Assembly (NCBI RefSeq): GCF_000003815.2
Contig: NW_023365796.1
Coordinates: 38,251 to 70,450 of the forward strand
Reading direction: 5' to 3'
DNA: 32,200 nucleotides
Source of the DNA: Branchiostoma floridae
Lineage: Eukaryota; Chordata; Leptocardii; Amphioxiformes; Branchiostomatidae
This document shows positions 1 to 10,918 of the stretch, piece after piece. Position numbers and translations under genes: made by a program. Numbering within the stretch: the first letter of the stretch is position 1; each line of letters begins with the position of its first letter. The notes below the pieces were generated by a model that saw only the letters and a program-made list of their open reading frames with translations, was not told the DNA's origin and searched no databases.

Positions 1-772
1 GGTAGGGTAATGACTTAATAGCGCGATTGTAGCTTAGAGTTCAAGTTCCGGCCCGGCAAACTTGGTATCATTCGAAAGGTCTCTTAGTGAGGATTTGAAG
101 GGTGAAAACCGCAAAATGTTCGGATACTTCCTTCTGGAGTTATTCTTGAGTATAGGCGCTCTGTTTAGGCGCAACCGCTGGCTACTTTTTGGAAACACCG
201 CCTGTCACGGCACTTGGTAGGGTGATGACTTAATAGCGCGTTTGTAGCTTAGAGTTCAAGTTTCGGCCCGGCAAACTTGGTATCATTCGAAAGGTGTCTT
301 AGTGAGGATTCGAAGGGTGAAAACCGCAAAATGTTCGGATACTTCCTTCTGGAGTTATTCTTGAGTATAGGCGCTCTGTTTAGGCCTAACCGCTGGCTAC
401 TTTTTGGAAACACCGCCTGTCAAGGCACGTGGTAGGGCAATGACTTGATAACGCGATTGTAGCTTAGAGTTCAAGTTCCGGCCCGGCAAACTTGGTATCA
501 TTCGAAAGGTCTCTTAGTGAGGATTCGAAGGGTGAAAACCGCAAAATGTTCGGATACTTCCTTCTGGAGTTATTCTTGAGTATAGGCGCTCTGTTTAGGC
601 GCAATCGCTGGCTACTTTTTGGAAACACCGCCTGTCACCGCACCTGGTAGGGTGATGACTTGATAACGCGATTGTAGCTTAGCGTTCAAGTTCCGGCCCG
701 CAAACTTGGTATCATTCCAAAGGTCTCTTAGTGAGGATTCGAAGGGTGAAAACCGCAAAATGTTCGGATACC
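1..772 (+). repeat. Satellite block 1, monomers at 1, 216, 431, 646
   Basis: Three full monomers and the first 127 bases of a fourth before an N gap. The monomer at 216 carries the GGCCTAA variant and the CAAGGCAC tail; the one at 1 has GATTTGAAG in place of the usual GATTCGAAG. Nothing other than satellite is present. Confidence 0.95.
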
Positions 773-872
773 NNNNNNNNNNNNNNNNNNNNNNNNNNNN
801 NNNNNNNNNNNNNNNNNNNNNNNNNNNNNNNNNNNNNNNNNNNNNNNNNNNNNNNNNNNNNNNNNNNNNNNN
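773..872. other. N gap, 100 bp, placeholder size
   Basis: Flanks stop at monomer position 128 and resume at 154, so 25 bases (plus any whole number of monomers) are missing. The 100 Ns are out of phase and so are arbitrary. Confidence 0.9.
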
Positions 873-3633
873 AGGCGCTCTGTTTAGGCGCAATCGCTGG
901 CTACTTTTTGAAAACACCGCCTGTCACAGCACTCGGTAGGGTAATGACCTAATAGCGCGACTGTAGCTTAGAGTTCAAGTTCCGGCCCGGCAAACTTGGT
1001 ACCATTCGATAGGTCTCTTAGTGAGTATTCGAAGGGTGAAAACCGCAAAATGTTCGGATACTTCCTTCTCGAGTTATTCTTGAGTATAGGCGCTCTGTTT
1101 AGGCGCAACCGCTGGCTACCTTTTGGAAACACCGCCTGTCACGGCACTCGGTAGGGTGATGACTTAATAACGCGATTGTAACTTAAGGTTCAAGTTCCGG
1201 CCCAGCAAACTTGGTATCATTCGAAAGGTCTCTTAGTGAGGATTCGAAGGGTGAAAACCGCAAAATGTTCGGATACTTTCTTCTGGAGTTATTCTTGAGT
1301 ATAGGCGCTCTGTTTAGGCGCAATCGCTGGCTACTTTTTGGAAACACCGCCTGTCACAGCACCTGGTAGGGTAATGACCTAATAGCGCGACTGTAGCTTA
1401 GAGTTCAAGTTCCGGCCCGGCAAACTTGGTACCATTCGAAAGGTCTCTTAGTGAGGATTCGAAGGGTGAAAACCGCAAAATGTTCGGATACTTCCTTCTC
1501 GAGTTATTCTTGAGTATAGGCGCTCTGTTTAGGCGCAACCGCTGGCTACTTTTTGGAAACACCGCCTGTCACGGCACCTGGTAGGGTGATGACTTGATAA
1601 CGCGATTGTAGCTTAGCGTTCAAGTTCCGGCCCGGGCAACTTGGTATCATTCGAAAGGTCTCTTAGTGAGGATTCGAAGAGTGAAAAACCGCAAAATGTT
1701 CGGATACTTCCTTCTCGAGTTATTCTTGAGTATAGGCGCTCTGTTTAGGCGCAACCGCTGGCTACTTTTTGGAAACACCGCCTGTCACGGCACCTGGTAG
1801 GGCGATGACCTAATAGCGCGATTGTAGCTTAGAGTTCAAGTTTCGGCCCGGCAAACTTGGTATCATTCGAAAGGTGTCTTAGTGAGGATTCGAAGAGTGA
1901 AAACCGCAAAATGTTCGGATACTTCCTTCTGGAGTTATTCTTGAGTATAGGCGCTCTGTTTAGGCGCAATCGCTGGCTACTTTTTGGCAACACCGCCTGT
2001 CACAGCACCTGGTAGGGTGATGACTTGATAACGCGATTGTAGCTTAGCGTTCAAGTTCCGGCCCGGCAAACTTGGTATCATTCGAAAGGTCTCTTAGTGA
2101 GTATTCGAAGGGTGAAAACCGCAAAATGTTCGGATACTTCCTTCTGGAGTTATTCTTGAGTATAGGCGCTCTGTTTAGGCGCAACCGCTGGCTACTTTTT
2201 GGAAACACCGCCTGTCACAGCACCTGGTAGGGTAATGACCTAATAGCGCGACTGTAGCTTAGAGTTCAAGTTCCGGCCCGGCAAACTTGGTACCATTCGA
2301 AAGGTCTCTTAGTGAGAATACGAAGGGTGAAAACCGCAAAATGTTCGGATACTTCCTTCTGGAGTTATTCTTGAGTATAGGCGCTCTGTTTAGGCGCAAC
2401 CGCTGGCTACTTTTTGGAAACACCGCCTGTCACGGCACTCGGTAGGGTGATGACTTAATAACGCGATTGTAACTTAAGGTTCAAGTTCCGGCCCAGCAAA
2501 CTTGGTATCATTCCAAAGGTGTCTTAGTGAGGATTCGAAGGGTGAAAACCGCAAAATGTTCGGATACTTCCTTCTGGAGTTATTCTTGAGTATAGGCGCT
2601 CTGTTTAGGCGCAATCGCTGGCTACTTTTTGGAAACACCGCCTGTCACAGCACCTGGTAGGGTAATGACCTAATAGCGCGACTGTAGCTTAGAGTTCAAG
2701 TTCCGGCCCGGCAAACTTAGTACCATTCGAAAGGTCTCTTAGTGAGGATTCGAAGGGTGAAAACCGCAAAATGTTCAAATACTTCCTTCTCGAGTTATTC
2801 TTGAGTATAGGCGCTCTGTTTAGGCGCAATCGCTGGCTACTTTTTGGAAACACTGCCTGTCACGGCACCTGGTATGGTGTTGACTTGTTAACGCGATTGT
2901 AGCTTAGCGTTCAAGTTCCGGCCCGGCAAACTTGGTATCATTCGAAAGGTCTCTTAGTGAGGATTCGAAGAAAGAAAACCGCAAAATGTTCGGATACTTC
3001 CTTCTCGAGTTATTCTTGAGTATAGGCGCTCTGTTTAGGCGCAACCGCTGGCTACTTTTTGGAAACACCGCCTGTCACGGCACCTGGTAGGGTGTTGACT
3101 TGTTAACGCGATTGTAGCTTAGCGTTCAAGTTCCGGCCCGGCAAACTTGGTATCATTCGAAAGGTCTCTTAGTGAGGATTCGAAGAAAGAAAACCGCAAA
3201 ATGTTCGGATACTTCCTTCTGGAGTTATTCTTGAGTATAGGCGCTCTGTTTAGGCGCAACCGCTGGCTACTTTTTGGAAACACCGCCTGTCACGGCACCT
3301 GGTAGGGTGTTGACTTGTTAACGCGATTGTAGCTTAGCGCTCAAGTTCCGGCCCGGCAAACTTGGTATCATTCCAAAGGTCTCTTAGTGAGGATTCGAAG
3401 GGTGAAAACCGCAAAATGTTCGGATACTTCCTTCTGGAGTTATTCTTGAGTATAGGCGCTCTGTTTAGGCGCAACCGCTGGCTACTTTTTGGAAACACCG
3501 CCTGTCACGGCACCTGGTAGGGCGATGACCTAATAGCGCGATTGTAGCTTAGACTTCAAGTTCCGGCCCGGCAAACTTGGTATCATTCGAAAGGTGTCTT
3601 AGTGAGGATTCGAAGGGTGAAAACCGCAAAATG
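873..3633 (+). repeat. Satellite block 2, twelve full monomers
   Basis: Monomers start at 935, 1150, 1365, 1580, 1796, 2011, 2226, 2441, 2656, 2871, 3086, 3301 and 3516 (cut by a gap). Types at 935-1365 recur in similar order at 2226-2656, a 1291-bp step, which is six monomers plus one extra A near 1686. This hints at a degraded six-monomer period. The units at 2871, 3086 and 3301 are near-identical TGTTGACTTGTTAAC types, a local amplification. Confidence 0.93.
935..1364 (+). repeat. Two-monomer block A, first copy
   Basis: Carries the rare linked signs ATTCGATAGG and GGCTACCTTTTGG in the first unit and GTAACTTAAGG in the second. The first unit (935-1149) reads identically to 8114-8328 and 25530-25744. 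The second (1150-1364) differs from 8329-8543 by one base (GGAAACACC versus GGCAACACC). Confidence 0.85.
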
Positions 3634-4469
3634 NNNNNNNNNNNNNNNNNNNNNNNNNNNNNNNNNNNNNNNNNNNNNNNNNNNNNNNNNNNNNNNNNNN
3701 NNNNNNNNNNNNNNNNNNNNNNNNNNNNNNNNNNNNNNNNNNNNNNNNNNNNNNNNNNNNNNNNNNNNNNNNNNNNNNNNNNNNNNNNNNNNNNNNNNNN
3801 NNNNNNNNNNNNNNNNNNNNNNNNNNNNNNNNNNNNNNNNNNNNNNNNNNNNNNNNNNNNNNNNNNNNNNNNNNNNNNNNNNNNNNNNNNNNNNNNNNNN
3901 NNNNNNNNNNNNNNNNNNNNNNNNNNNNNNNNNNNNNNNNNNNNNNNNNNNNNNNNNNNNNNNNNNNNNNNNNNNNNNNNNNNNNNNNNNNNNNNNNNNN
4001 NNNNNNNNNNNNNNNNNNNNNNNNNNNNNNNNNNNNNNNNNNNNNNNNNNNNNNNNNNNNNNNNNNNNNNNNNNNNNNNNNNNNNNNNNNNNNNNNNNNN
4101 NNNNNNNNNNNNNNNNNNNNNNNNNNNNNNNNNNNNNNNNNNNNNNNNNNNNNNNNNNNNNNNNNNNNNNNNNNNNNNNNNNNNNNNNNNNNNNNNNNNN
4201 NNNNNNNNNNNNNNNNNNNNNNNNNNNNNNNNNNNNNNNNNNNNNNNNNNNNNNNNNNNNNNNNNNNNNNNNNNNNNNNNNNNNNNNNNNNNNNNNNNNN
4301 NNNNNNNNNNNNNNNNNNNNNNNNNNNNNNNNNNNNNNNNNNNNNNNNNNNNNNNNNNNNNNNNNNNNNNNNNNNNNNNNNNNNNNNNNNNNNNNNNNNN
4401 NNNNNNNNNNNNNNNNNNNNNNNNNNNNNNNNNNNNNNNNNNNNNNNNNNNNNNNNNNNNNNNNNNNNN
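3634..4469. other. N gap, 836 bp, in monomer phase
   Basis: Flank positions 118 and 95 require 191 bases plus multiples of 215. 836 equals 191 plus 3 x 215 exactly, so the gap most simply hides just under four satellite monomers. Confidence 0.85.
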
Positions 4470-5298
4470 TCGAAGGTGAAACCGCAAAATGTTCGGATAC
4501 TTCCTTCTGGAGTTATTCTTGAGTATAGGCGCTCTGTTTAGGCGCAACCGCTGGCTACTTTTTGGAAACACCGCCTGTCACGGCACTCGGTAGGGTAATG
4601 ACCTAATAGCGCGACTGTAGCTTAGAGTTCAAGTTCCGGCCCGGCAAACTTGGTATCATTCGAAAGGTCTCTTAGTGAGTATTCGAACGGTGAAAACCGC
4701 AAAATGTTCGGAGTCTTCCTTCTGGAGTTATTCTTGAGTATAGGCGCTCTGTTTAGGCCTAACCGCTGGCTACTTTTTGGAAACACCGCCTGTCAAGGCA
4801 CCTGGTAGGGCGATGACTTGATAACGCGATTGTAGCTTAGAGTTCAAGTTCCGGCCCGGCAAACTTGGTACCATTCAAAAGGTCTCCTAGTGAGGATTCG
4901 AAGGGTGAAAACCGCAAAATGTTCGGATACTTCCTTCTGGAGTTATTCTTGAGTATAGGCGCTCTGTTTAGGCGCAACCGCTGTCTACTTTTTGGAAACA
5001 CCGCCTGTCACGGCACTCGGTAGGGTGATGACTTAATAACGCGATTGTAACTTAGAGTTCAAGTTCCGGCCCAGCAAACTTGGTATCATTCCAAAGGTCT
5101 CTTAGTGAGGATTCGAAGAGTGAAAACCGCAAAATGTTCGGATACTTCCTTCTGGAGTTATTCTTGAGTATAGGCGCTCTGTTTAGGCGCAACCGCTGGC
5201 TACTTTTTGGAAACACCGCCTGTCACGGCACTCGGTAGGGTGATGACCTAATAGCGCGACTGTAGCTTAGAGTTTCAGTTCCGGCCCGGCAAACTTGG
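4470..5298 (+). repeat. Satellite block 3, monomers at 4589, 4804, 5019, 5234
   Basis: A partial monomer, three full monomers and a partial one. The first bases after the gap lack two bases found in other copies (one G and one A), which I read as poor sequence at a contig end. The unit at 4589 carries TTCGGAGTCTTCC plus the GGCCTAA variant, and the unit at 5019 is a GTAACTTAGAG type with CCCAGC. Confidence 0.93.
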
Positions 5299-5611
5299 NN
5301 NNNNNNNNNNNNNNNNNNNNNNNNNNNNNNNNNNNNNNNNNNNNNNNNNNNNNNNNNNNNNNNNNNNNNNNNNNNNNNNNNNNNNNNNNNNNNNNNNNNN
5401 NNNNNNNNNNNNNNNNNNNNNNNNNNNNNNNNNNNNNNNNNNNNNNNNNNNNNNNNNNNNNNNNNNNNNNNNNNNNNNNNNNNNNNNNNNNNNNNNNNNN
5501 NNNNNNNNNNNNNNNNNNNNNNNNNNNNNNNNNNNNNNNNNNNNNNNNNNNNNNNNNNNNNNNNNNNNNNNNNNNNNNNNNNNNNNNNNNNNNNNNNNNN
5601 NNNNNNNNNNN
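5299..5611. other. N gap, 313 bp, in monomer phase
   Basis: 98 bases are needed to restore phase; 313 equals 98 plus 215, allowing for one lost base beside the gap. Confidence 0.8.
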
Positions 5612-6613
5612 TTTTGGCGCACCGCTGGCTACTTTTTGGAAACACCGCCTGTCACGGCACCTGGTAGGGTGTTGACTTGTTAACGCGATTGTAGCTTAGC
5701 GCTCCAGTTCCGGCCCGGCAAACTTGGTATCATTCCAAAGGTCTCTTAGTGAGGATTCGAAGGGTGAAAACCGCAAAATGTTCGGATACTTCCTTCTGGA
5801 ATTATTCTTGAGTATAGGCGCTCTGTTTAGGCGCAACCGCTGGCTACTTTTTGGAAACACCGCCTCTCACGGCACCTGGTAGGGTGATGACTTGATAACG
5901 CGATTGTAGCTTAGCGTTCAAGTTCCGGCCCGGCAAACTTGGTATCATTCCGAAGGTGTCTTAGTGTGGATTCGAAGGGTGAAAACCGCAAAATGTTCGG
6001 ATACTTCCTTCTCGAGTTATTCTTGAGTATAGGCGCTCTGTTTAGGCGCAACCGCTGGCTACTTTTTGGAAACACCGCCTGTCACGGCACCTGGTAGGGC
6101 GATGACCTAATAGCGCGATTGTAGATTAGACTTCAAGTTCCGGCCCGGCAAACTTGGTATCATTCGAAAGGTCTCTTAGTGAGTATTCGAAGGGTGAAAA
6201 CCGCAAAATGTTCGGATACTTCCTTCTGGAGTTATTCTTGAGTATAGGCGCTCTGTTTAGGCGCAATCGCTGGCTACTTTTTGAAAACACCGCCTGTCAC
6301 AGCACTCGGTAGGGTAATGACCTAATAGCGCGACTGTAGCTTAGAGTTCAAGTTCCGGCCCGGCAAACTTGGTACCATTCGAAAGGTCTCTTAGTGAGTA
6401 TTCGAAGGGTGAAAACCGCAAAATGTTCGGATACTTCCTTCTGGAGTTATTCTTGAGTATAGGCGCTCTGTTTAGGCGCAACCGCTGGCTACTTTTTGGA
6501 AACACCGTCTGTCACGGCACCTGGTAGGGTGTTGACTTGTTAACGCGATTGTAGCTTAGCGTTCAAGTTCCGGCCCGGCAAACTTGGTATCATTCGAAAG
6601 GTGTCTTAGTGAG
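5612..6613 (+). repeat. Satellite block 4, monomers at 5663, 5878, 6093, 6308, 6523
   Basis: The ordered set at 5663, 5878, 6093 and 6308 is recognisable by GGAATTATTC, then TAGTGTGGATTCG, then GTAGATTAGACTTC, then the GCGCGACTG type. The same order returns at 7471, 7686, 7899 and 8114, and again at 24885, 25100, 25315 and 25530. A G-to-T change makes the 6308-6522 tail CACCGTCTGTC. Only satellite is present. Confidence 0.93.
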
Positions 6614-6713
6614 NNNNNNNNNNNNNNNNNNNNNNNNNNNNNNNNNNNNNNNNNNNNNNNNNNNNNNNNNNNNNNNNNNNNNNNNNNNNNNNNNNNNNNN
6701 NNNNNNNNNNNNN
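6614..6713. other. N gap, 100 bp, placeholder size
   Basis: Only 12 bases (positions 92-103) are missing in phase. The size is arbitrary. Confidence 0.88.
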
Positions 6714-9700
6714 GAAAACCGCAAAATGTTCGGATACTTCCTTCTGGAGTTATTCTTGAGTATAGGCGCTCTGTTTAGGCGCAACCGCTGGCTACTTTTT
6801 GGAAACACCGCCTGTCACGGCACCTGGTAGGGTGTTGACTTGTTAACGCGATTGTAGCTTAGCGTTCAAGTTCCGGCCCGGCAAACTTGGTATCATTCCA
6901 AAGGTCTCTTAGTGAGGATTCGAAGGGTGAAAACCGCAAAATGTTCGGATACTTCCTTCTGGAGTTATTCTTGAGTATAGGCGCTCTGTTTAGGCGCAAC
7001 CGCTGGCTACTTTTTGGAAACACCGCCTGTCAAGGCACCTGGTAGGGCAATGACTTGATAACGCGATTGTAGCTTAGAGTTCAAGTTCCGGCCCGGCAAA
7101 CTTGGTACCATTCGAAAGTTCTCTTAGTGAGGATTCGAAGAAAGAAAACCGCAAAATGTTCGGATACTTCCTTCTGGAGTTATTCTTGAGTATAGGCGCT
7201 CTGTTTAGGCCTAACCGCTGGCTACTTTTTGGAAACACCGCCTGTCAAGGCACCTGGTAGGGCGATGACCTAATAGCGCGATTGTAGCTTAGAGTTCAAG
7301 TTTCGGCCCGGCAAACTTGGTATCATTCGCAAGGTGTCTTAGCGAGGATTCGAAGAGTGAAAACCGGAAAATGTTCGGATACTTCCTTCTGGAGTTATTC
7401 TTGAGTATAGGCGCTCTGTTTAGGCGCAACCGCTGGCTACTTTTTGGAAACACCGCCTGTCACGGCACCTGGTAGGGTGTTGACTTGTTAACGCGATTGT
7501 AGCTTAGCGTTCAAGTTCCGGCCCGGCAAACTTGGTATCATTCCAAAGGTCTCTTAGTGAGTATTCGAAGGGTGAAAACCGCAAAATGTTCGGATACTTC
7601 CTTCTGGAATTATTCTTGAGTATAGGCGCTCTGTTTAGGCGCAACCGCTGGCTACTTTTTGGAAACACCGCCTGTCACGGCACCTGGTAGGGTGATGACT
7701 TGATAACGCGATTGTAGCTTAGCGTTCAAGTTCCGGCCCGGCAAACTTGGTATCATTCCAAAGGTCTCTTAGTGTGGATTCGAAGGGTGAAAACCGCAAA
7801 ATGTTCGGATACTTCCTTCTGGAGTATCTTGAGTATAGGCGCTCTGTTTAGGCGCAACGCTGGCTACTTTTCTGGAAACACCGCCTGTCACGGCACCAGG
7901 TAGGGCGATGACCTAATAGCGCGATTGTAGATTAGACTTCAAGTTCCGGCCCAGCAAACTTGGTATCATTCGAAAGGTCTCTTAGTGAGGATTCGAAGGG
8001 TGAAAACCGCAAAATGTTCGGATACTTCCTTCTGGAGTTATTCTTGAGTATAGGCGCTCTGTTTAGGCGCAATCGCTGGCTACTTTTTGAAAACACCGCC
8101 TGTCACAGCACTCGGTAGGGTAATGACCTAATAGCGCGACTGTAGCTTAGAGTTCAAGTTCCGGCCCGGCAAACTTGGTACCATTCGATAGGTCTCTTAG
8201 TGAGTATTCGAAGGGTGAAAACCGCAAAATGTTCGGATACTTCCTTCTCGAGTTATTCTTGAGTATAGGCGCTCTGTTTAGGCGCAACCGCTGGCTACCT
8301 TTTGGAAACACCGCCTGTCACGGCACTCGGTAGGGTGATGACTTAATAACGCGATTGTAACTTAAGGTTCAAGTTCCGGCCCAGCAAACTTGGTATCATT
8401 CGAAAGGTCTCTTAGTGAGGATTCGAAGGGTGAAAACCGCAAAATGTTCGGATACTTTCTTCTGGAGTTATTCTTGAGTATAGGCGCTCTGTTTAGGCGC
8501 AATCGCTGGCTACTTTTTGGCAACACCGCCTGTCACAGCACCTGGTAGGGTGATGACCTAATAGCGCGACTGTAGCTTAGAGTTCAAGTTCCGGCCCGGC
8601 AAACTTGGTACCATTCGAAAGGTCTCTTAGTGAGGATTCGAAGGGTGAAAACCGGAAAATGTTCGGATACTTCCTTCTCGAGTTATTCTTGAGTATAGGC
8701 GCTCTGTTTAGGCGCAACCGCTGGCTACTTTTTGGAAACACCGCCTGTCACGGCACCTGGTATGGTGTTGACTTGTTTACGCGATTGTAGCTTAGCGTTC
8801 AAGTTCCGGCCCGGCAAACTTGGTATCATTCGAAAGGTCTCTTAGTGAGGATTCGAAGGGTGAAAACCGCAAAATGTTCGGATACTTCCTTCTGGAGTTA
8901 TTCTTGAGTATAGGCGCTCTGTTTAGGCGCAATCGCTGGCTACTTTTTGGAAACACCGCCTGTCACAGCACCTGGTAGGGTGATGACTTGATAACGCGAT
9001 TGTAGCTTAGCGTTCAAGTTCCGGCCCGGCAAACTTGGTATCATTCGAAAGGTCTCTTAGTGAGTATTCGAAGAGTGAAAACCGCAAAATGTTCGGATAC
9101 TTCCTTCTGGAGTTATTCTTGAGTATAGGCGCTCTGTTTAGGCGCAACCGCTGGCTACTTTTTGGAAACACCGCCTGTCACGGCACCTGGTAGGGTGTTG
9201 ACTTGTTAACGCGATTGTAGCTTAGCGTTCAAGTTCCGGCCCGGCAAACTTGGTATCATTCGAAAGGTCTCTTAGTGAGGATTCGAAGAGGGAAAACCGC
9301 AAAATGTTCAGATACTTCCTTCTGGAGTTATTCTTGAGTATAGGCGCTCTGTTTAGGCGCAATCGCTGGCTACTTTTTGGAAACACCGCCTGTCACAGCA
9401 CCTGGTAGGGTAATGACCTAATAGCGCGACTGTAGCTTAGAGTTCAAGTTCCGGCCCGGCAAACTTGGTACCATTCGAAAGGTCTCTTAGTGAGAATACG
9501 AAGGGTGAAAACCGCAAAATGTTCGGATACTTCCTTCTCGAGTTATTCTTGAGTATAGGCGCTCTGTTTAGGCGCAACCGCTGGCTACTTTTTGGAAACA
9601 CCGCCTGTCACGGCACCTGGTAGGGTGTTGACTTGTTAACGCGATTGTAGCTTAGCGCTCAAGTTCCGGCCCGGCAAACTTGGTATCATTCCAAAGGTCT

Positions 9701-9901
9701 CTTAGTGAGTATTCGAAGGGTGAAAACCGCAAAATGTTCGGGATACTTCCTTCTGGAATTATTTCTTGAGTATAGGCGCTGTCTGTTTAGGCGCAATCGC
9801 TGGCTACTTTTTGGAAACACCGCCTGTCACGGCACTTGGTAGGGTGATGACTTGATAGCGCGACTGTAGCTTAGAGTTCAAGTTCCGGCCCGGCAAACTT
9901 G
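6714..9901 (+). repeat. Satellite block 5, fourteen full monomers
   Basis: Monomers start at 6826, 7041, 7256, 7471, 7686, 7899, 8114, 8329, 8544, 8759, 8974, 9189, 9404, 9619 and 9838 (cut). The unit at 7686 is 213 bp because of three small indels at 7823-7872. The unit at 9619 is 219 bp because of four single-base gains at 9741-9783, about 120-160 bp before the gap. The monomer at 8759 has GGTATGG and loses the HpaI-like GTTAAC (it reads GTTTAC). Confidence 0.93.
8114..8543 (+). repeat. Two-monomer block A, second copy
   Basis: Lies 7179 bp from the first copy. Upstream units at 7471, 7686 and 7899 also match those before the third copy in type and order, so the shared segment with the right-hand copy is at least five monomers long. 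Confidence 0.85.
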
Positions 9902-10197
9902 NNNNNNNNNNNNNNNNNNNNNNNNNNNNNNNNNNNNNNNNNNNNNNNNNNNNNNNNNNNNNNNNNNNNNNNNNNNNNNNNNNNNNNNNNNNNNNNNNNN
10001 NNNNNNNNNNNNNNNNNNNNNNNNNNNNNNNNNNNNNNNNNNNNNNNNNNNNNNNNNNNNNNNNNNNNNNNNNNNNNNNNNNNNNNNNNNNNNNNNNNNN
10101 NNNNNNNNNNNNNNNNNNNNNNNNNNNNNNNNNNNNNNNNNNNNNNNNNNNNNNNNNNNNNNNNNNNNNNNNNNNNNNNNNNNNNNNNNNNNNNNNN
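9902..10197. other. N gap, 296 bp, six bases off phase
   Basis: Phase needs 75 plus multiples of 215, i.e. 290. The extra six may be small indels hidden in the gap or an imprecise estimate. Confidence 0.8.
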
Positions 10198-10488
10198 TTA
10201 TTCTTGAGTATAGGCGCTCTGTTTAGGCGCAACCGCTGTCTACTTTTTGGAAACACCGCCTGTCACGGCACCTGGTAGGGTGATGACTTGATAACGCGAT
10301 TGTAGCTTAGAGTTCAAGTTCCGGCCCGGCAAACTTGGTATCATTCGAAAGGTCTCTTAGTGAGTATTCGAAGAGTGAAAACCGCAAAATGTTCGGATAC
10401 TTCCTTCTGGAGTTATTCTTGAGTATAGGCGCTCTGTTTAGGCGCAACCGCTGGCTACTTTTTGGAAACACCGCCTGTCACGGCACCT

Positions 10489-10918
10489 GGTAGGGCGATG
10501 ACCTAATAGCGCGACTGTAGCTTAGAGTTCAAGTTTCGGCCCGGCAAACTTGGTATTATTCCAAAGGTCTCTTAGTGAGGATTCGAAGGGTGAAAACCGC
10601 AAAATGTTCGGAGTCTTCCTTCTGGAGTTATTCTTGAGTATAGGCGCTCTGTTTAGGCCTAACCGCTGGCTACTTTTTGGAAACACCGCCTGTCAAGGCA
10701 CCTGGTAGGGCGATGACTTGATAACGCGGTTGTAGCTTAGCGTTCAAGTTCCGGCCCGGCAAACTTGGTACCATTCGAAAGGTGTCTTAGTGAGAATTCG
10801 AAGGGTGAAAATCGCAAAATGTTCGGATACTTCCTTTTGGAGTTATTCTTGAGTATAGGCGCTCTGTTTAGGCGCAACCGCTGGCTACTTTTTGGAAACA
10901 CCGCCTGTCACGGCACTC
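10489..10918 (+). repeat. Two-monomer block B, first copy
   Basis: Contains GGTATTATTCC, TTCGGAGTC, GGCCTAA, GCGGTTG, AAAATCGC and CTTTTGGAG. I read all 430 bases as identical to 20484-20913, 9995 bp away. The next unit (10919) stays close to 20914, differing at GGTACCTTAG versus GGTACTTTAG, one missing T, and its tail. Confidence 0.85.

Noticed and set aside
31-60. tRNA gene suggested by TGTAGCTTAG and GTTCAAGTTCC
   Set aside because: The two pieces lie within 20 bases of each other, leaving no room for D and anticodon arms, and no acceptor stem pairs. It is kept only as a weak ancestry hint in the findings.
181-202. CENP-B box resemblance, TTGGAAAC in CTTTTTGGAAACACCG
   Set aside because: Only the central TTGGAAAC is shared. 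The essential TTCG and CGGG parts of the box are absent in all monomers.
195-216. Short likeness of ACCGCCTG to part of 5S rRNA
   Set aside because: Only eight bases match; the internal control region and the rest of 5S are missing.
3549-4571. Open frames of 300-340 codons spanning the 836-N gap
   Set aside because: Almost all residues are unknown because of the Ns. The visible ends are ordinary satellite.
8605-8790. Plus-strand frame of 61 codons (also at 22086 and 30770)
   Set aside because: It begins at a TTG, not an ATG, has no ribosome-binding or splice context, and exists only because TAG is changed to TAT in GGTATGG monomers. It is chance openness of a repeat.
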